Assembly: GCA_003650865.1 (NCBI GenBank)
Contig: QMSN01000008.1
Location: 1-13,804 of the forward strand
Direction: 5' to 3'
Source: Thermoprotei archaeon
GTDB taxonomy: Archaea; Thermoproteota; Methanomethylicia; Nezhaarchaeales; WYZ-LMO8
Length of the DNA: 13,804 nucleotides
The notes beneath the pieces are model-generated. The model did no database searches, had not been told where the DNA came from, and saw nothing but the letters and a program-made list of their open reading frames with translations. Of the stretch, positions 7,294 to 13,401 are shown in pieces; the first letter of the stretch is position 1; each line of letters begins with the position of its first letter. A program made the position numbers and the translations under genes.

Positions 7294-7647
7294 TTGGTTA
7301 CGGGGGGTCTTAAGTTTAAGTGGCTTGACTACGAGGTTGAGGTCGTAAACGTCGAGAGGAGAGAGGTTAAGGACATAGCATTCTGCAGCTACATATCAAA
7401 GTGCACACCCTTATGGCACAACGGGATACTCGTCTGCGTCTGCAACGACTTCCTAGACGCTAGGAGCATAGCTAAGAAATTCCTCCAAGAGAAGGTCATA
7501 ATAATGGAGCAGGTATGCTACTCCCACATGCATGAATATAGGAGGGGCTTGTGGCTAAACGAGGAGAGCGTTGTGGTCACCACGCCTGTAGTAAGGGCCT
7601 ATGGAGTGTATAGGGCTCTAGCTGAGCTCATAGCGACATTAAGATAG
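7294..7647 (+). CDS. Conserved-looking small protein, function unknown
   Basis: 117 residues, family not recognised. It has five cysteines (31, 37, 48, 50, 75) and a CYSHMH segment at 75-80, so metal binding is possible. Hydrophobic and charged stretches alternate as in a compact alpha/beta protein (ILVCVCNDFLDARSIAKKFL, VVVTTPVVRAYGVYRALAEL); there is no signal peptide or membrane helix. Its TTG start is backed by a near-perfect ribosome-binding site, and it ends 12 bases before the Nnr start, so both are probably read together. Position between thrS and nnr gives no clear functional hint. Confidence 0.72.
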   Translation: MVTGGLKFKWLDYEVEVVNVERREVKDIAFCSYISKCTPLWHNGILVCVCNDFLDARSIAKKFLQEKVIIMEQVCYSHMHEYRRGLWLNEESVVVTTPVVRAYGVYRALAELIATLR

Positions 7648-7659
7648 TGGTGGTCTCAC

Positions 7660-9237
7660 GTGAGTTTGAGGGGAGAGCTCGACGAAGTGACAGCTGAGGA
7701 AATGGCGATCATCGACGAGAACTCGGAGTACATGGGAGTCCCCAGGATACTCCTCATGGAGAACGCTGGTAGAAGCGTTGCCGAAGTCATAGAGAAGAAG
7801 AGGGGCTTGGTTGGAAAGAAGATAGTGATAATCGCTGGGAGGGGGAATAAGGGAGGTGATGGCTTTACAGCAGCTAGGCACATAGCGTGTAGAGGCGGCG
7901 AAGCCACTGTAGTGCTCATAGGCAAGGGGTCTGAAATCGAAGGTGAAGAAGCTAAGTTCAACTGGGAGATCATAAGGAGGATGGACTCAACAGTCAGGAT
8001 AGTCGAGATAGCTGGGATGTGGGATCTGAATAGAGTTAGAGAGGAGGTTGAGGGGGCTGATGTAGTCGTAGACGCTTTGGTGGGGACAGGGCTTAGAGGC
8101 ATGTTGAGGGAGCCACTGCTCTCGGTGGTTAAGATAATAAACTCCTCTAAGGCCTTCAAGGTGGCCATAGACGTACCCACTGGAGTTAACCCCTCAACAG
8201 GTGAAGTGCACGGTGTAGCCGTTAAGGCCGATGTAACCGTCACCATGCACAAGCCCAAGAGGGGATTAAAAGGTAATGAGGCCTACACGGGAGAGGTGGT
8301 GGTAGCTGACATAGGAGCTCCACCGGAAGCCGAGCTTATAGTTGGACCTGGAGACGTGAGGTTCACAGTTAGGCGTAGACCCCCTCACTCCAAGAAGGGC
8401 GATTGGGGGAGAGTGCTCATCGTAGGTGGAGGAGAGCAATACTCAGGAGCACCAGCATTAGCAGCTTTAGCTGCGCTGAGAGGTGGATCCGACCTAGCTG
8501 TTGTTGTAGCTCCGAGCTCAGTAGCCTCCTCCATAAGGAGCTACTCACCTAACCTAATAGTTCGAGAGGTCGAAGGTGCTAGGTTTACGCCTAAGCACGT
8601 CAACGACGTCCTCAAGCTGACTGAGAGCTTCGACTGTGTAGTCCTAGGACCTGGTATAGGTGTGAGTGAAGAAGCCTTTGAGGCCATTAGGCACATAGCA
8701 GGAGCCCTAAGAGCTGTTAAGAAGCCCATGGTGATTGACGCAGACGGCCTGAAAGCACTTGCAGGACACCTAGACGTCGTTGAGGAGGCCAATGCAGTAT
8801 TAACTCCACACTCAGGCGAGTTCAAGAGGCTCTTCGGAGTAGACCTTCAGGGCTCCTGGATGGAGAAGGCCTCTACAGTTATGAGGGCAGCTCACGCGAG
8901 TAAGGTGACTCTGCTCGTGAAGGCACACCCTGAGGACTTGATCTCTGATGGAGCTAGGGTGAAGGTGAACTTCACTGGGAACCCCGCCATGACCGTTGGC
9001 GGTACGGGCGACGTCTTGACTGGGCTTGTTGCGTCGATCATGAGTAGAGGGGACACAGGCTTTAGAGCTGCTGCAGCAGCTGCCTTCATATGCGGAGCCT
9101 CAGGCTCACTAGCAGCTGAAGAGAAGGGCTATCACATACTAGCTACAGACGTGATAGAGAAGATACCTGAGGTAATGGCTAGGTTTGAGCCATGGACTCG
9201 TGGCCTCTCAAAAACTGTTGAGCGGAGAACCCTATAA
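7660..9237 (+). CDS. nnr: Bifunctional NAD(P)H-hydrate epimerase / ADP-dependent dehydratase
   Basis: 525 residues, the length of the fused NnrE-NnrD enzyme that repairs hydrated NADH and NADPH. The N-terminal epimerase (YjeF_N, about 8-225) shows MENAGRSVAE, GRGNKGGDGF (61-69), VVVDALVGTGL (Asp138) and AIDVPTGVNPSTG (169-181). The C-terminal ribokinase-fold dehydratase (about 230-510) shows GRVLIVGGGEQYSGAPALAA, VVLGPGIG (327-334), VIDADGL, LTPHSGEFKRLF (381-392) and NPAMTVGGTGDVLTGL with catalytic Asp451. The start is GTG at 7660, 12 bases after the previous gene. It converges on the DUF3467 gene with 82 bases between the stops. Well conserved and no odd features. Confidence 0.97.
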   Translation: MSLRGELDEVTAEEMAIIDENSEYMGVPRILLMENAGRSVAEVIEKKRGLVGKKIVIIAGRGNKGGDGFTAARHIACRGGEATVVLIGKGSEIEGEEAKFNWEIIRRMDSTVRIVEIAGMWDLNRVREEVEGADVVVDALVGTGLRGMLREPLLSVVKIINSSKAFKVAIDVPTGVNPSTGEVHGVAVKADVTVTMHKPKRGLKGNEAYTGEVVVADIGAPPEAELIVGPGDVRFTVRRRPPHSKKGDWGRVLIVGGGEQYSGAPALAALAALRGGSDLAVVVAPSSVASSIRSYSPNLIVREVEGARFTPKHVNDVLKLTESFDCVVLGPGIGVSEEAFEAIRHIAGALRAVKKPMVIDADGLKALAGHLDVVEEANAVLTPHSGEFKRLFGVDLQGSWMEKASTVMRAAHASKVTLLVKAHPEDLISDGARVKVNFTGNPAMTVGGTGDVLTGLVASIMSRGDTGFRAAAAAAFICGASGSLAAEEKGYHILATDVIEKIPEVMARFEPWTRGLSKTVERRTL

Positions 9238-9319
9238 GAGAGATCAACTTGGCTCCTCGATGGCTGAGGCCCTCTAATGCACTTAATTCACGCGAGGCTA
9301 GTGGCATCCCACTTAAGGC

Positions 9320-9643
9320 CTACACGAGGTAGCCGCTTGGAGGGTGCGTGGGCGGTGTTTGAGGAGTAGGTATCTTCCCGAATTTCCTCTCGTAGTCCTC
9401 CACATGCTTCATCAAGAGGAGCGCTAGGGCCTTCGCCTGATTCGGCGACATAACAACTTCAAACACAAACTCCCTAGTCACCTTGGGCGGCTTCTTGCCC
9501 GTAAAAACCTCCTCGTTGGGCTCGAAGCTGTCCCTGAAGAACTGTATGTGGAAGTCGTATGGCGTGTGACCTATCGTAGCTCCTGAGACGTAAACCTGCT
9601 TGAAGTCCTGAGACTTAGAAATAGATATCTTGGGCTCAGACAT
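9320..9643 (-). CDS. DUF3467-family protein
   Basis: 107 residues. It fits the DUF3467 pattern: VYVSGATIGHTPYDFHIQF near residues 18-36, a central charged turn, and VFEVVMSPNQAKALALLLMKHVEDYERKFGKIP from about 60 to 92, which is the diagnostic MSP-x-x-AK-x-L helix. The C-terminal tail is proline rich (TPQTPPTHPP). Members are small cytoplasmic proteins of unknown role, found in bacteria and archaea. ATG at 9643 has GGTGA six bases upstream. It lies just downstream of the PA14-like gene on the same strand, about 30 bases apart, and could be in the same transcript. Confidence 0.85.
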   Translation of the reverse strand: MSEPKISISKSQDFKQVYVSGATIGHTPYDFHIQFFRDSFEPNEEVFTGKKPPKVTREFVFEVVMSPNQAKALALLLMKHVEDYERKFGKIPTPQTPPTHPPSGYLV

Positions 9644-9675
9644 AATCGTTCACCTAGCTCTGAGCTTCAAGCCCC

Positions 9676-10152
9676 TTATATCTTAATCGGTCTTATCTTG
9701 CCCGACAGAACCTTGAAAGAAGCTCTAGCGTAAGCCGTCCACTCGTAGAACTCAAATACGAACTTGTAGACCCCCTTCTTCAAGACGAAGTAGGCCCTAT
9801 ACTTCGTGTAGGGCTGTATCCTCCAGCTATCAGTCTTCGAGTAGATGAGGTTGCCTGAGGAGTCGTAGACGAAGAACCTAGCCCCATCATCGCATCCGTA
9901 CTCAACAGACACAGCGGTCTCATCCAGCGCTTGAACTGTCAACTCGCTTGTAAACCCTATCTTGTCCTTTATCCCAAAGGCGACTTCGCCGAGCCCCCAC
10001 ACGTCGTCGAACTCGAAGGGGGCGTAGGTGTCCCCCAAGTAGTACTCGAAGTCTCCCTTAATCGAGGAGACGGTGTACCAACGCCTAACCCAGTATGCAC
10101 TACCCCTAGACACAAGCTTCTTAGCCCTCTCTAGTAGGCGCTTGAGCACCAT
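9676..10152 (-). CDS. Small PA14-like beta-barrel protein
   Basis: 158 residues. From about 80 to 150 the order of elements matches a PA14 domain: EYGCDDGARFFVYDSSGN (the DDG-x-R-x-x-x-D hallmark), then LIYSKTDSWRIQPY, then YFVLKKGVYKFVFEFYEW and TAYARASFKVL (the L-x-x-G-x-Y-x-x-x-x-E/F-Y-Y-E strand pair). PA14 domains usually bind glycans or mediate adhesion and are exported. Here there is no signal peptide; the N terminus is basic and amphipathic (MVLKRLLERAKKLVSRG). The protein is thus probably cytoplasmic or exported by an unusual route. A TTAATA about 30 bases before the ATG could serve as a TATA box for a short-leader message. Coding certainty is good; the PA14 call is by eye. Confidence 0.8.
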   Translation of the reverse strand: MVLKRLLERAKKLVSRGSAYWVRRWYTVSSIKGDFEYYLGDTYAPFEFDDVWGLGEVAFGIKDKIGFTSELTVQALDETAVSVEYGCDDGARFFVYDSSGNLIYSKTDSWRIQPYTKYRAYFVLKKGVYKFVFEFYEWTAYARASFKVLSGKIRPIKI

Positions 10153-10326
10153 ACCCGTAAATCCACGTTCTCGACGAATCTATTAAGCATTCCCATGTAG
10201 AAGAGCTCAAGGTTTTTCGAGGTGACGTGAAGATTTACTTGTTTATTTTAAACCTTAGCTTTTCAAGAGCCTAAAAACCCGAGGAACCTAAATTTCTAAG
10301 TTGAAGGAACAGAGCCTCGATAATCC
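10153..10326 (-). promoter_or_regulatory. Divergent promoter region between the PA14-like gene and hdrC
   Basis: 174 bases, A+T-richer than the flanks, containing no gene I can support. The strongest TATA-like element is TTTAAAATAAA on the minus strand (about 10241-10252), which also reads as TTTATTTTAAA on the plus strand, so it could serve either direction. A second candidate CTAAATTT lies about 30 bases before the hdrC ATG, and TTAATA about 30 bases before the PA14-like ATG. No good ribosome-binding site precedes hdrC, so its message may be leaderless. Element choice is uncertain. Confidence 0.4.
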
Positions 10327-10839
10327 ATGTCGACCCTCATTAAACCTCAGGAGCTTGACACCTCAATTCGAGACTTGGCTAAGCAGGCATCAGATAAGAT
10401 AGTTGAGTGCATACAGTGCGCGACTTGCAGTGGCAGCTGCCCTTCAGGTAGGAGAACTGCTCTTAGGACGAGGGTTGTTGTGAGGCAAGCCCTCCTCGGA
10501 GTTAGAGATGTCCTGTCGAGCGACGACATATGGCTGTGCGTCACATGCTACAACTGCAGTGAGAGGTGTCCAAGAGGTATAGAGATAGTCGACGTCATAA
10601 TAGCTCTCAGAAACGAGGCCGTCAGAAGGGGGTTTATGAGGTCTAAGCACAAGGATGTGGCCAAGTTATTCATAGCCTATGGCCACAGCGTCCCCATAGA
10701 CGACGCTAGGAGACAATTGAGGAGAAAGCTTGGGTTAACAGAGGTTCCGCCTACAACCCACATGTACCCTGAAGCCCTAGCTGAGGTCAAAGAGATACTA
10801 GCAGAGATAGGATTCGTAGACTTGGTGTCGAGGCAATAA
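10327..10839 (+). CDS. hdrC: HdrC-like iron-sulfur subunit
   Basis: 170 residues, the size of HdrC of heterodisulfide reductases. Two complete [4Fe-4S] ferredoxin motifs: CIQCATCSGSCP (Cys28, 31, 34, 38) and CVTCYNCSERCP (Cys71, 74, 77, 81). Between and after them are the helical segments typical of HdrC (ALRTRVVVRQALLG, EIVDVIIALRNEAVRRGF). In Hdr and sHdr complexes this subunit passes electrons between the flavin subunit HdrA and the catalytic HdrB. It is unusual that the gene stands alone on the plus strand, pointing into the end of the DsrEFH/LbpA/HdrB group, instead of sitting next to hdrB. A second hdrC could exist to the right of the window. GlpC or succinate-dehydrogenase-like relatives share the motifs, but length and context favour HdrC. 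Confidence 0.9.
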   Translation: MSTLIKPQELDTSIRDLAKQASDKIVECIQCATCSGSCPSGRRTALRTRVVVRQALLGVRDVLSSDDIWLCVTCYNCSERCPRGIEIVDVIIALRNEAVRRGFMRSKHKDVAKLFIAYGHSVPIDDARRQLRRKLGLTEVPPTTHMYPEALAEVKEILAEIGFVDLVSRQ

Positions 10840-10854
10840 CTACAACCGGGAACT

Positions 10855-10870
10855 CTCAAAAATTGTTGAG
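10855..10870. terminator. Short inverted repeat between convergent hdrC and dsrH
   Basis: CTCAA-AAATTG-TTGAG (five-base arms, six-base loop) lies in the 51-base gap between the two convergent stop codons. It could help end transcription from either side, but there is no long T-run, and arms this short occur by chance. Confidence 0.25.
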
Positions 10871-10890
10871 GGCTAATGGTTCTCTAGGCC

Positions 10891-11208
10891 CTACGACCAC
10901 GTAAACACCTTTTCGTACCTCTCGATGAGGTCTATGGCCTCGCTATAGCCAACTAGGTCAGCAACCTCTTGACTCAAACCCCTAGCCTCGAGATCCTCTC
11001 TCAACACGTATACCGAGGCCCCCTTCTCCCTGAGCCTCCTCAGCGTGGAGCTCACGGTTCTGCTCACCGCCGCCACCACGGCGTCAGCAACCAGCAGAAC
11101 TCCCACTTCAACACCTTCTGAGAGCTGCTGCTCAGCTATCTCGAGCACGCTGCTCGAAGGCTGGTTTATGAGAGGTGACTTGTATATCACGTAGAGTATC
11201 GAGGTCAT
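10891..11208 (-). CDS. dsrH: DsrH/TusB-like sulfur-relay protein
   Basis: 105 residues. Compared from memory with E. coli TusB it keeps the whole layout: SILYVIYKSPL at the start, VGVLLVADAVVAAVSRTVSSTL in the middle (TusB LLLLQDGVTAAV), VYVLREDLEARGLSQ (TusB VYALNEDLIARGLTG), VGYSEAIDLIERYEKVFTW at the end with the terminal aromatic Trp. DsrH is the third subunit of the DsrEFH hexamer that moves sulfane sulfur to a carrier; it carries no catalytic cysteine here, as in TusB. Its ATG follows the dsrF stop by 12 bases and the ribosome-binding site GAGGGTGG starts right at that stop, so the two are co-translated. It is the last gene of the minus-strand group. Confidence 0.88.
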   Translation of the reverse strand: MTSILYVIYKSPLINQPSSSVLEIAEQQLSEGVEVGVLLVADAVVAAVSRTVSSTLRRLREKGASVYVLREDLEARGLSQEVADLVGYSEAIDLIERYEKVFTWS

Positions 11209-11220
11209 AGCTCCACCCTC

Positions 11221-11577
11221 CTACATGGTGAATGCCGCGTCAACCTCCACGAGCAGCTTAGCCACTGAGCTCCTATCCATAACCTCGAGCTCGACGTCGT
11301 CCAGCAATAACTCTCTACTAAGCCCTCTCTCCTCGAGGTCCTCCTTCACGGCTATGAGCCTACAGCCCATGAGAGTCCTTATGGAGCCGTGCACTGAAGC
11401 CATGTTTATGAGCTCAGGCTTGTGGTTCTTGGTTAGAGACACCACAGAGTCCTCCATGAACACTATCGTGGTGTCTATGCCGAAGGCTGCTATCGACGAT
11501 GCGGCTCTAAGACCTTCAACGGTGTCTACATCGCCGTAAGGGGACTTAGTCAAAACCACAGCCACAGAGTTAACCAT
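11221..11577 (-). CDS. dsrF: DsrF/TusC-like sulfur-relay protein
   Basis: 118 residues from the ATG at 11577. Matches DsrF/TusC: VAVVLTKSPYGDVDTVEGLRA at the start (TusC IAFVFSTAPHG...EGLDA), TIVFMEDSVVSLTKNHKP in the middle (TusC AVFFIADGVFQLLPGQKP), KEDLEERGLS and a closing KLLVEVDAAFTM (TusC RRELANYDVILRF). It forms the hexamer core with DsrE and DsrH. There is one cysteine (in MGCRL), not at a known catalytic position. An in-frame GTG two codons upstream (11583) is too close to GGAGG to be used. The gene starts 13 bases after the dsrE stop, which suggests coupled translation. Confidence 0.9.
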   Translation of the reverse strand: MVNSVAVVLTKSPYGDVDTVEGLRAASSIAAFGIDTTIVFMEDSVVSLTKNHKPELINMASVHGSIRTLMGCRLIAVKEDLEERGLSRELLLDDVELEVMDRSSVAKLLVEVDAAFTM

Positions 11578-11585
11578 ATGCACAC

Positions 11586-11590
11586 CCTCC
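11586..11590 (-). promoter_or_regulatory. Ribosome-binding site deciding the dsrF start
   Basis: GGAGG on the minus strand, eight bases before ATG at 11577 but only two before the in-frame GTG at 11583; it begins right after the dsrE stop codon, so the ATG is the likely start. Confidence 0.6.
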
Positions 11591-11950
11591 TCAGTGGGTG
11601 AAGACTATGAGCTTATCGCAGTCGGCGGTGAGCTCCCCCAAGTATCCGAGCCCCTCATAGCTCGCGCAGCCCACTAAGTTGTCCTCATCCTTAACTCCTC
11701 GATACTCAGCGCAGACAGGGCACACCTTCACGTCAACTCCCATCTTGCAGAGCTCCTCTATCAAGCTGGCTATGTTCCTCTCCTCAGGTAGAGGGGGCTT
11801 TATGCTCTTGAGGGGGTTGTAGGCGCCATCTATGTAGAGGTATATCTTGACGGTATGCCCTTTCTTCACAGCCTCCCTAGCCAAGTTGACTACTAAGTCC
11901 GTGTACTCGAAGGAGTAAGGGCCCGTGTTCAACATGAAGCCCAATATCAT
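11591..11950 (-). CDS. dsrE: DsrE/TusD-like sulfurtransferase subunit
   Basis: 119 residues. DsrE/TusD hallmarks: FMLNTGPYSFEYTDLVVNLA, KKGHTVKIYLYIDGAYN (TusD DGHELSSVFFYREGVYN), LIEELCKMGVDVKVCPVCAEYRGV with Cys77 at the place of the persulfide-carrying Cys78 of TusD/DsrE (ICVAAALRRGV), and EGLGYLGELTADCDKLIVF at the end (TusD SGLGALAEASLTCDRVVQF). Additional cysteines (68, 80, 95, 111) are more than usual. The protein is expected to accept sulfur as a persulfide and pass it on inside the DsrEFH hexamer. Start ATG at 11950 with a weak GGTG upstream. The 88-base gap to lbpA contains T-runs, so dsrEFH may have its own promoter. Confidence 0.92.
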   Translation of the reverse strand: MILGFMLNTGPYSFEYTDLVVNLAREAVKKGHTVKIYLYIDGAYNPLKSIKPPLPEERNIASLIEELCKMGVDVKVCPVCAEYRGVKDEDNLVGCASYEGLGYLGELTADCDKLIVFTH

Positions 11951-12010
11951 GTGGACACCGTCAAAGCGATGATGAAGGGAAAGAAAAAGTTGGCTCAGAT
12001 AATCCAGTTA

Positions 12011-12030
12011 TCAAAAAATCAAAAAACTGA
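12011..12030 (-). terminator. T-rich terminator candidate after lbpA
   Basis: Read on the minus strand, nine bases after the lbpA stop there are two runs of six T separated by GA, flanked by CAGTT and AACTG arms. T-runs without a strong hairpin are the normal archaeal termination signal. It would end, or attenuate, transcription before dsrE. Alternatively readthrough occurs and this is only a weak pause. Confidence 0.55.
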
Positions 12031-12038
12031 TAGACCGA

Positions 12039-12476
12039 CTAGCTCTTCAGCCTATTCTTTACCTCGCTCTTATACCACTCGACGGCCTCTTGAGTTCCAC
12101 CCTTGATCAGCTTCTTGAGCTCCTCCTCTAGGTTTGAAGGCGCTAAGAGCGCTATCCACCCCTTGCCATAGGGATCCTCGTTGAGCAAGCTCGGGTTACT
12201 TCTGAGCTCCATGTTCACCTCAACTATGGTTCCAGAGATAGGTGATTCGAGAGGGCCAACCCACTTAGCGGTCTCTATTGTCGCTATGGCCTTGCCCTGA
12301 ACTATCTTAGCCCCCTTAGCTCTAGTCCTGACCGTGAGTATCTTTCCAGCTATCTTCTGCCCTAAGTCGGTTAAGCCCACCCTGACGTTCCCATCGGGTT
12401 CAAGCTTAGCCCAAGTCAACCCACGCTGCCAGTAGTATAGGTCGTCGGGTAGCTCAAACCCCTCAACGTTAACCAT
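12039..12476 (-). CDS. lbpA: GcvH-like lipoyl carrier protein, LbpA type
   Basis: 145 residues. GcvH fold: FELPDDLYYWQRGLTWAKLEPDGNVRVGLTDLGQKIAG at the N terminus, then ATIETAKWVGPLESPISGTIVEVN around the lipoyl site with Lys71 as the lipoylated residue, then NPSLLNEDPYGKGWIALL. Real glycine-cleavage H proteins usually show ESVKA at the lipoyl lysine; here it is ETAK followed by WVG, and no glycine cleavage gene is nearby. The neighbours HdrB, HdrC and DsrEFH point to LbpA, the lipoate-binding protein that carries sulfur intermediates for the sHdr complex. ATG at 12476 has GGAGG eight bases upstream, 34 bases after the hdrB stop. No lipoate ligase (Lpl or LipS) gene is in the window. Confidence 0.88.
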   Translation of the reverse strand: MVNVEGFELPDDLYYWQRGLTWAKLEPDGNVRVGLTDLGQKIAGKILTVRTRAKGAKIVQGKAIATIETAKWVGPLESPISGTIVEVNMELRSNPSLLNEDPYGKGWIALLAPSNLEEELKKLIKGGTQEAVEWYKSEVKNRLKS

Positions 12477-12510
12477 AGCTTCAACCTCCTAATCCACGTC
12501 TCAAAGACCC

Positions 12511-13401
12511 TCAACCTCTAAAAAACTTCTCCACAAATTCCCTAGTCGAAATCGCTTGGTCGTAGAGTCCTAGCTTCTCAGGCTTAACCCCCATGCATAG
12601 CCCTAAGAGCTGAGCGTAGTGTACCACTGGGAGAGCCCTACTGATAGCTCCTCTATCTAAGAGCATCTTCTGTCCAGCGTCGAACTGCAAGTGGCAGAAG
12701 GAGCATATGTTCACTACGGCTTCAGCACCTGCCTCTAGCATCCTCTCCACCTTGGTCTTGGTGAAGTCGAGGGACGTCTCGAGAAAAGCTGATCTAACGC
12801 CTCCACCAGCACCGCAACACATGCTTTTATCCACGTAGTAGACGCTCTCGAAGCCCAAGGCCTCTATGAGCTTGTCGAGCAACTCCGGGTACTCCCTGCT
12901 CATCGGTGGCCTGTGCTTAGAGGGCTTGACGTAGTGGCAGCCGTAGTGAGCCGCCACTTTAACTCCTCCACCCTTAATCTTGGCGAGGTCGGCTATACGG
13001 TCTACACCCACATCTTTGTCCAATACATCTATGAAGTGGTGCACTTCAACTGAGCCCTCATACCTCCTACCGTGTCTAGAAAGCACTTCGTTAACCCTCT
13101 GCATAAGCTTCGGATCCTCCTTAAGCTCTATGTTTACGTCTCTAAGCGTGGCGTAGCAGCCATTACACACGACAACGACGTCGGCCTTGAGGGACTCGGC
13201 TATAGCCAAGTTCCTAGCTGCTATGACGTACCAAGTGGTCTTGTCAAAGGACCTTATAACTCCTGGAGGAGGGCAGCAGGAGGCTCCAGGCATGTCGACT
13301 ACCTCTATGCCCAGCTTGGGCGCCACAACCTTAACCGAAGCCTCAATCCCTGGATATCTGTTCGGAGCTATACAGCCCAAGAAGAAGGCGTACCTACTCA
13401 C
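12511..13401 (-). CDS. hdrB: HdrB-like catalytic subunit with two CCG-type cluster sites
   Basis: 296 residues, the length of HdrB. Both cysteine-rich domains are intact: GCIAPNRYPG (Cys10), ASCCPPPG (Cys42, 43), CNGCY (Cys79, 82) for the first site, and YGCHYVKPS (Cys155), KSMCCGAGGG (Cys195, 196), ICSFCH (Cys233, 236) for the second. All ten ligands of the two non-cubane [4Fe-4S] clusters known from HdrB of methanogens are therefore present. In methanogens it reduces CoM-S-S-CoB; next to a lipoyl carrier and sulfurtransferases the likely role is handling a lipoate-bound or persulfide sulfur substrate. GTG at 13401 directly abuts the TAG of the upstream gene, with GGAGG eight bases upstream, so translation is coupled to the MvhD-like subunit. 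Confidence 0.95.
   Translation of the reverse strand: MSRYAFFLGCIAPNRYPGIEASVKVVAPKLGIEVVDMPGASCCPPPGVIRSFDKTTWYVIAARNLAIAESLKADVVVVCNGCYATLRDVNIELKEDPKLMQRVNEVLSRHGRRYEGSVEVHHFIDVLDKDVGVDRIADLAKIKGGGVKVAAHYGCHYVKPSKHRPPMSREYPELLDKLIEALGFESVYYVDKSMCCGAGGGVRSAFLETSLDFTKTKVERMLEAGAEAVVNICSFCHLQFDAGQKMLLDRGAISRALPVVHYAQLLGLCMGVKPEKLGLYDQAISTREFVEKFFRG

Noticed and set aside
9238..9319. Searched the 82-base gap between nnr and the DUF3467 gene for a small RNA or tRNA.
   Set aside because: No cloverleaf pattern, no clear stem and no T-run; nothing supported.
11969..12030. Possible C/D box guide RNA on the plus strand: ATGATGA (C-like) at 11969-11975 and CTGA (D-like) at 12027-12030.
   Set aside because: No convincing D' and C' pair between them, no flanking terminal stem, the spacing is long for an archaeal C/D RNA, and the A-runs are better explained as T-runs of a terminator on the other strand.
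12039..12476. Glycine cleavage system H protein as the call for the lipoyl carrier.
   Set aside because: No other glycine cleavage gene is near, the lipoyl-site motif differs, and the sulfur gene context favours LbpA.
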